Shown piece by piece: positions 59,320 through 64,000 of a stretch of 64,000 bases of DNA. A program made the position numbers and the translations under genes. Position 1 is the stretch's first letter; each line of letters opens with the position of its first letter. The notes under the pieces are model-generated. The model worked only from the letters and a program-made list of their open reading frames with translations, made no database searches and was not told the origin of the DNA. The stretch comes from Dichotomocladium elegans (lineage: Eukaryota; Mucoromycota; Mucoromycetes; Mucorales; Lichtheimiaceae): assembly GCA_025716815.1 (NCBI GenBank), contig JAIXMN010000027.1, forward strand, positions 62,001 through 126,000, given 5' to 3'.

Positions 59320-62300
59320 GTAAGCTCTTTCCGCAAAGTACAAAATAAAGCATGGCAAAACGTGAGCGCTGATCTATTAGTATTCTGTCCCCCTCCTTTT
59401 TTGTCTGCTCCTGTGAAGGCGAAAAAGTAACCTAACGACACATGAGCGGCGAACCTGACAAGGTCAGAGGTTGCTACAGGAGATACGCTCAAAAATTGAT
59501 CTCGTCGTCGGTTATTCTTGTATTAGCAAATGAGAACAACCAAAGCTCCGATTACCGTAACGTCGTTCATGGCCTGTGCAACTGGTTAAATAAGGTTCGC
59601 TTTTTTGTTTTTTCCCTTTTGCGTTTTCAAATAAGCTCAGCTGTAGCACGGTAGTCTATATATGGTGTTCGATTGGTCGACTCGTTATCAGACAGAACAA
59701 TAAAGTGGGAGAAACAACAGAATAAGGAAAATGAAAGAAGCGAGAAAAACAGGATGAAGAGAGGGAGGGTCACAAAAGAAATACGCAAAATCCCCTTTAG
59801 GCGCAGTGTGCACACGATTTTTTCCCGTCGATCCTGATACACGATCTATTACTAACGTAAGAACTACTGCAACCAAAAATTGCGGGAGGGAGAGAAGAGA
59901 AGAGAGAGAACAGATAACACATCTCTACGTGGATATTATTTCTACTGCAATCTTGTCTTTCTTTGTTACACGGTGAAGAGCTGATTGACCTCTTGCTCGC
60001 ACACAAATTGGCCAGCTTTGGGTTCTTGGCACGCTAAACACTGCTCATAAAGTACAGTGTACGATAAAAGGATGGCCATCCAAAGCACGAGAGTGGGACC
60101 CGCCTCACTCAACAGCTGGATCGTGCGCCTATAGTGTTTATTTGCCACATCAGTAAGCAACGCGAAAGAATGCCGTTGGTGTAATATGAATAGGCGATGA
60201 CGGGAGGGGGAGATGCACTTTATATTGGAGGACGATGAGCCACTCCTGCGCAATATTCCACGCGCTTCTCTGCATACATCCTTAACTAGTGGGGACACAT
60301 ACAAACCCGTGAAGTCTTGTGCTTCTCCGAAACAAGTTCAATATGGGCATACCAGTAGATTACCGGCTGCATTTACAACTTGGAAAAGACTATTCAACCT
60401 GCATCACCATAGGCACACCATATCCTTCATACGGAAGCAAGCGCTCCACACCACGCCAAATCGTGGACAAAGCGTGCGATAAGAATAACGATCGATGGGC
60501 TTTCACCATAGAAGCTCTGCAATCAATTCCTTTTTTGGTAAAGTTTTTCTGTTTGTTTAACTTGCCGATTGAACTGCTACATCGATATATTTGATGTACG
60601 TATTCAATCGCTCGCCTCTAATTGTGAAAGCAAACAGGAGAGCAGTGCTTTGCTAGAAAATGGCAGCAAAAGTCGAATAATGACTGCGATTGCCCATCCA
60701 TTGTTGCAGGTTGACATATATTAAGTATGAGTGAGCGTGTGTACGTGTGTCATTGCTTATGATAACGAGAAATGCTGCATGTCAGCTCTTTTGTACTGTA
60801 CGTTCTCAATGCGACAACCGAGCTTAGTTGTGTACATATTGTCTTGTCCAAGGCCGCATGCGCCGCAACGCTTCTTTTATTATTATTATTATTATTATCG
60901 CGGATACCGCGCTGGCTAAGAAGTCTTTGCTATGCAACACAGATTCTCCTTTCTTCAATGGACACATACTTATCATTGATGAGTGGAAAGATTCAAAGCG
61001 AAATCGATGAGTATAGTCTGCAGTGGTTGCAAATTGTGGGGACGCTGGATGAATGCTATTACTGTACTGCACCATCATGATCTAATGGGTTTCTGATATT
61101 GGTTCTTGCAATTTTTAATCACACACGTTTCGAATGCGAAGGAGAATATAATCGTATATCAGATATGATGCCTTTATTGATGTTGGTTATAGCATATGTA
61201 CGTAATGGAGCCCACTGAGCTTTCATGGTATATGATACGCAGTATGTATTCTATTGTGATATTCATAATATCATGGATATTCACAGCTGCCAGATGGTCT
61301 TCAGCCGACGTTGGATGAATTTATAGAATGAAGTCTTCAAAGAAAAACCGAATTCGCGCTTCTGTTATGTTATACCTATGTGGATCTCTCTCTTTCTCTG
61401 TCGTCGGTAGCAATATTGTGGATATACTGCAACGGAATAAATAGCATGTTCAAGAGCTCTGTGAAGTGTGCTCTGTGCCACAGAACTATGAGAAAATTTC
61501 CATGATTGTCATACCCGCATGTAAATAAATCATCTCATGTTAATTCAGAGAGCAGGATACATGCATCCCCCCAAAAGTGCTGGTAATACGTTTCTTTTGT
61601 GACAGAGGAAGTGTCCCTAAGAATTCGAGTATATCGTCAATGGACCTTTCATTCGTCTGATTTCCTTAGGGTCACCCTGACCGTCTCTATCAGTTCTTTT
61701 TTCTAAAAGAGATAAGTGTAAAAAACGAGATTCAGACAGAACATTTGTGCAATTGCTTGATACATTTCGCTGCGCTATGGATCAAAATTTAATTATACAC
61801 TGTGCTCCATTTGCTCTGTTGTATTGGTGATGATACAGCGTCGGGCGTAGCCATAGTGTATTCCGTCGTGAAAAGTATGTACGACATGGGCGAGTAATAA
61901 CAATCGCAAGGCATCGGCATGCGAAATAAATTACCACAGAAATATGTCGAACAGAGGCTACGTACATATAGACTTATTGAATGTACGAGGTTAAATGTGT
62001 TCATTTTTTTTTTCGTTACAGACGTTTTCACAACATATACATGACAACCTTCAGCTATATTATTGAAAGGGTGAAATAAGCGACAGCTGGATGCTACGCT
62101 TTTTCCCTCCACTAGTACGTACATCAAAACCAATTTGGCACGGGAATGACCTGGAGCCCAGTTGAGCAATATTCTAGTCCACATAATTTTTATCGATGTT
62201 ACCTCCATATAGACATTAACTACCACTCTGCAGTGCTTTCATGTTTTCCTTTTCTCCAAAAGGATTTCTACAGAAGGGAGCTTGTTCTGTACACTTGTGG

Positions 62301-63734
62301 GAAATACTATAGGACCATTCAGGGCTGATATTGCATTGCCAGATAAGCATAGAAATAATGGCCTTCACCAACGTAACCGACATATTTGAGTAGTTCTGCC
62401 AATCGCCTTGCTGTTACCATCTCTCACGTAGGTCTTCAAAGCTTGTGAGCGTGTTAATATATGCTTACGGGCAAGAATGCTTTCCCATGCCAAAGAGTAG
62501 GAAATCATCACTAGCCTTGGTGGGCACTCGGTGCTTTCCAACGAAGCTAAATGGCTTAGACCGCGTAATCGCCATCGTCGGTTTTCTATGTCGACAGCGC
62601 ATGATGCTTACACCATGTACTTGTTGTGACATCATCACCTTTTGTTCAGTACATAGTTTGAATGAGTTGAACAGTTCCACAAACGCCCAACGCTATTCTC
62701 CTGCTGTGTTTTGCATACCTGGGTGAACGGCGGTCATGGTGATGAGCTTTATACATTGTTTGCCTAGATAGATGTGAGTAAATGCTAGGTAATCGCTACG
62801 CGAACGCAGTCCTCGCAACATGGACTAAGTTTGTACAGATCTTTCATCACTGCTGTGGAGAATAGATCGAGTGATTCAAATTCATCATATTGGTGCCGTA
62901 ATGATTTTCAAATACTTCGTTCTGTTCCTCAAGCAAGGTATCCGAGACGCTGGGATTGTCAATAATGCGATAAAGGACAACTACAGTGTTTTCGTTTGTA
63001 CTGTGGATTGCATTAACTGCGAGGATAATCATCTGCTTAGGAACATCGTCCGTGACAGGACCCACATCGTTTACAGTTGACGCGATAGGTATCAAGGATG
63101 TACTGGATCATGTCGTCATACAGGAGTATAGTATCACATCCATAGTTTCTTTATGATATCATGAAAAAAAGAGACAAATGAAGTCTAATCCGAAAACGCA
63201 CTGGTTTTCTACATATTGTCATCATGATGATCAAAATACACACAGTCGATGACTCAGCTGCAAAGCAGTGCATCAGGGGTGTCCTGTCATGAATGATTTG
63301 TGTCAGCGATATCAACGTAAAATATTTTTAGTAATGAGAACCACTCCGATAGCGGTTAGGTTTATGCAGACGTACACTCGTAATATCTTTTGTCTGATAA
63401 AACTTACTATCTTCGAGTCTCACGACTTATTAACGTCTGTTTACACCATCCACTGCAAGGGGTGATCCAATTATCAGAATGTGTCAGACGAAGTGGCATT
63501 TTTTGATTAGGAGACAGCAAGAGAGTTCATGTTGTTGTACGCCACGGGCTGCGTAGTAGATCACTGCTGTATCAAACTTATTGTTTCATAATAATGGTCA
63601 TGCTTATAATTATACACTTATAATTATAGGAAAATTCGGTGTCTAATATTCATACTTTCCGCATTTATAATACTTTTTTCTAGTGTGTTATTAGCGATAA
63701 ACAACCATACACTCCACCCAGAACTCACAGAATG
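59320..63734. other. Gene-poor region
   Basis: No confident gene. A minus-strand stretch at 59966-60135, after an acceptor-like CACTATAG, reads LLSEAGPTLVLWMAILLSYT and CLACQEPKAGQFVCEQEVNQ and could be a last exon. The plus-strand frame 60319-60594 is also protein-like; the two may not both be real. From 60,900 on only short random frames are seen. Confidence 0.4.
60875..60898 (+). repeat. TTA trinucleotide microsatellite
   Basis: About seven tandem ATT/TTA units. Confidence 0.9.
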
Positions 63735-63985
63735 ACAGTGCTCTTTATCATCTGTTTCGCTGATGAGCTGTTCTATACAAATCAGACAAGCGAGCATTCA
63801 CCTGTCATAGGTATAGAGTCTATATCTTAACAACCCTTTCAACATGACCAAAGAAATCGGGATCTGATACCTTCTCATATTCACTCTTTTTCCTCCATTT
63901 CTTAACGTATTCATATCCACATACATACCGCGACGGTATCTGTAGAATTATCACAAGTCGGACCATAGTTTTCCCCATTACGGCA
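63735..63985 (+). repeat. Dispersed repeat, copy 2
   Basis: Diverged relative of 19855-20193, with the same order of blocks and a roughly 90-bp shorter middle. It breaks off after CCCCATTACGGCAG, where copy 1 goes into the helicase-tail fragment. The window ends 15 bp later. Confidence 0.65.
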
Positions 63986-64000
63986 GTTAAGTAGACATCT

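Overview
The window is nuclear DNA of a filamentous fungus, most likely an early-diverging one such as Mucoromycota. The evidence is short GT-AG introns (about 48-150 nt) in nearly every gene and fungal-type housekeeping proteins: an SSZ1-type Hsp70, an Ap4A phosphorylase, a cytochrome c peroxidase and an RBD2-type rhomboid. The lineage is inferred from gene content; no rRNA or other marker is present.

Layout. 1-8.1 kb: a seven-exon Rab11/Ypt3 GTPase gene (minus) and, 3 kb away, a plus-strand gene for a membrane-anchored protein ending in two Nab2-type CCCH zinc fingers. 8.9-12.3 kb: a 3.36-kb, nearly perfect inverted repeat whose arms contain a tandem unit of about 393 bp, in unequal number on the two sides. 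14.8-16.6 kb: an eight-exon STE20/PAK-like kinase. 19.9-30.3 kb: a transposon-rich block with a dispersed repeat, a short helicase-tail fragment, a decayed Helitron Rep/helicase and an intact two-ORF non-LTR retrotransposon (minus) flanked by a perfect 14-bp direct repeat. 33.7-37.7 kb: AP-3 mu adaptor gene converging on an F-box/LRR gene. 39.9-44.8 kb: a DPP8/9-like peptidase and an unrecognised 227-residue protein. 47.3-51.8 kb: mitochondrial ATP synthase alpha and cytochrome c peroxidase, both minus. 53-59.2 kb: a compact run of RBD2 rhomboid (plus), then Ap4A phosphorylase, SSZ1 and a four-helix MARVEL-like membrane protein (all minus). The last 4.7 kb is gene-poor and ends in a second copy of the dispersed repeat.

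The host genes do not form a pathway cluster. They are ordinary cellular functions: vesicle traffic (Rab11, AP-3), signalling (kinase), proteolysis (DPP, rhomboid, F-box), mitochondrial energy and peroxide metabolism (ATP1, CCP), nucleotide turnover (Ap4A) and co-translational folding (SSZ1). The least expected items are the giant inverted repeat, the membrane-anchored zinc-finger protein and the young retrotransposon whose ORF1 has a Cys-rich N-terminus. Exon coordinates were read by hand from splice signals and reading frame and have no transcript support.
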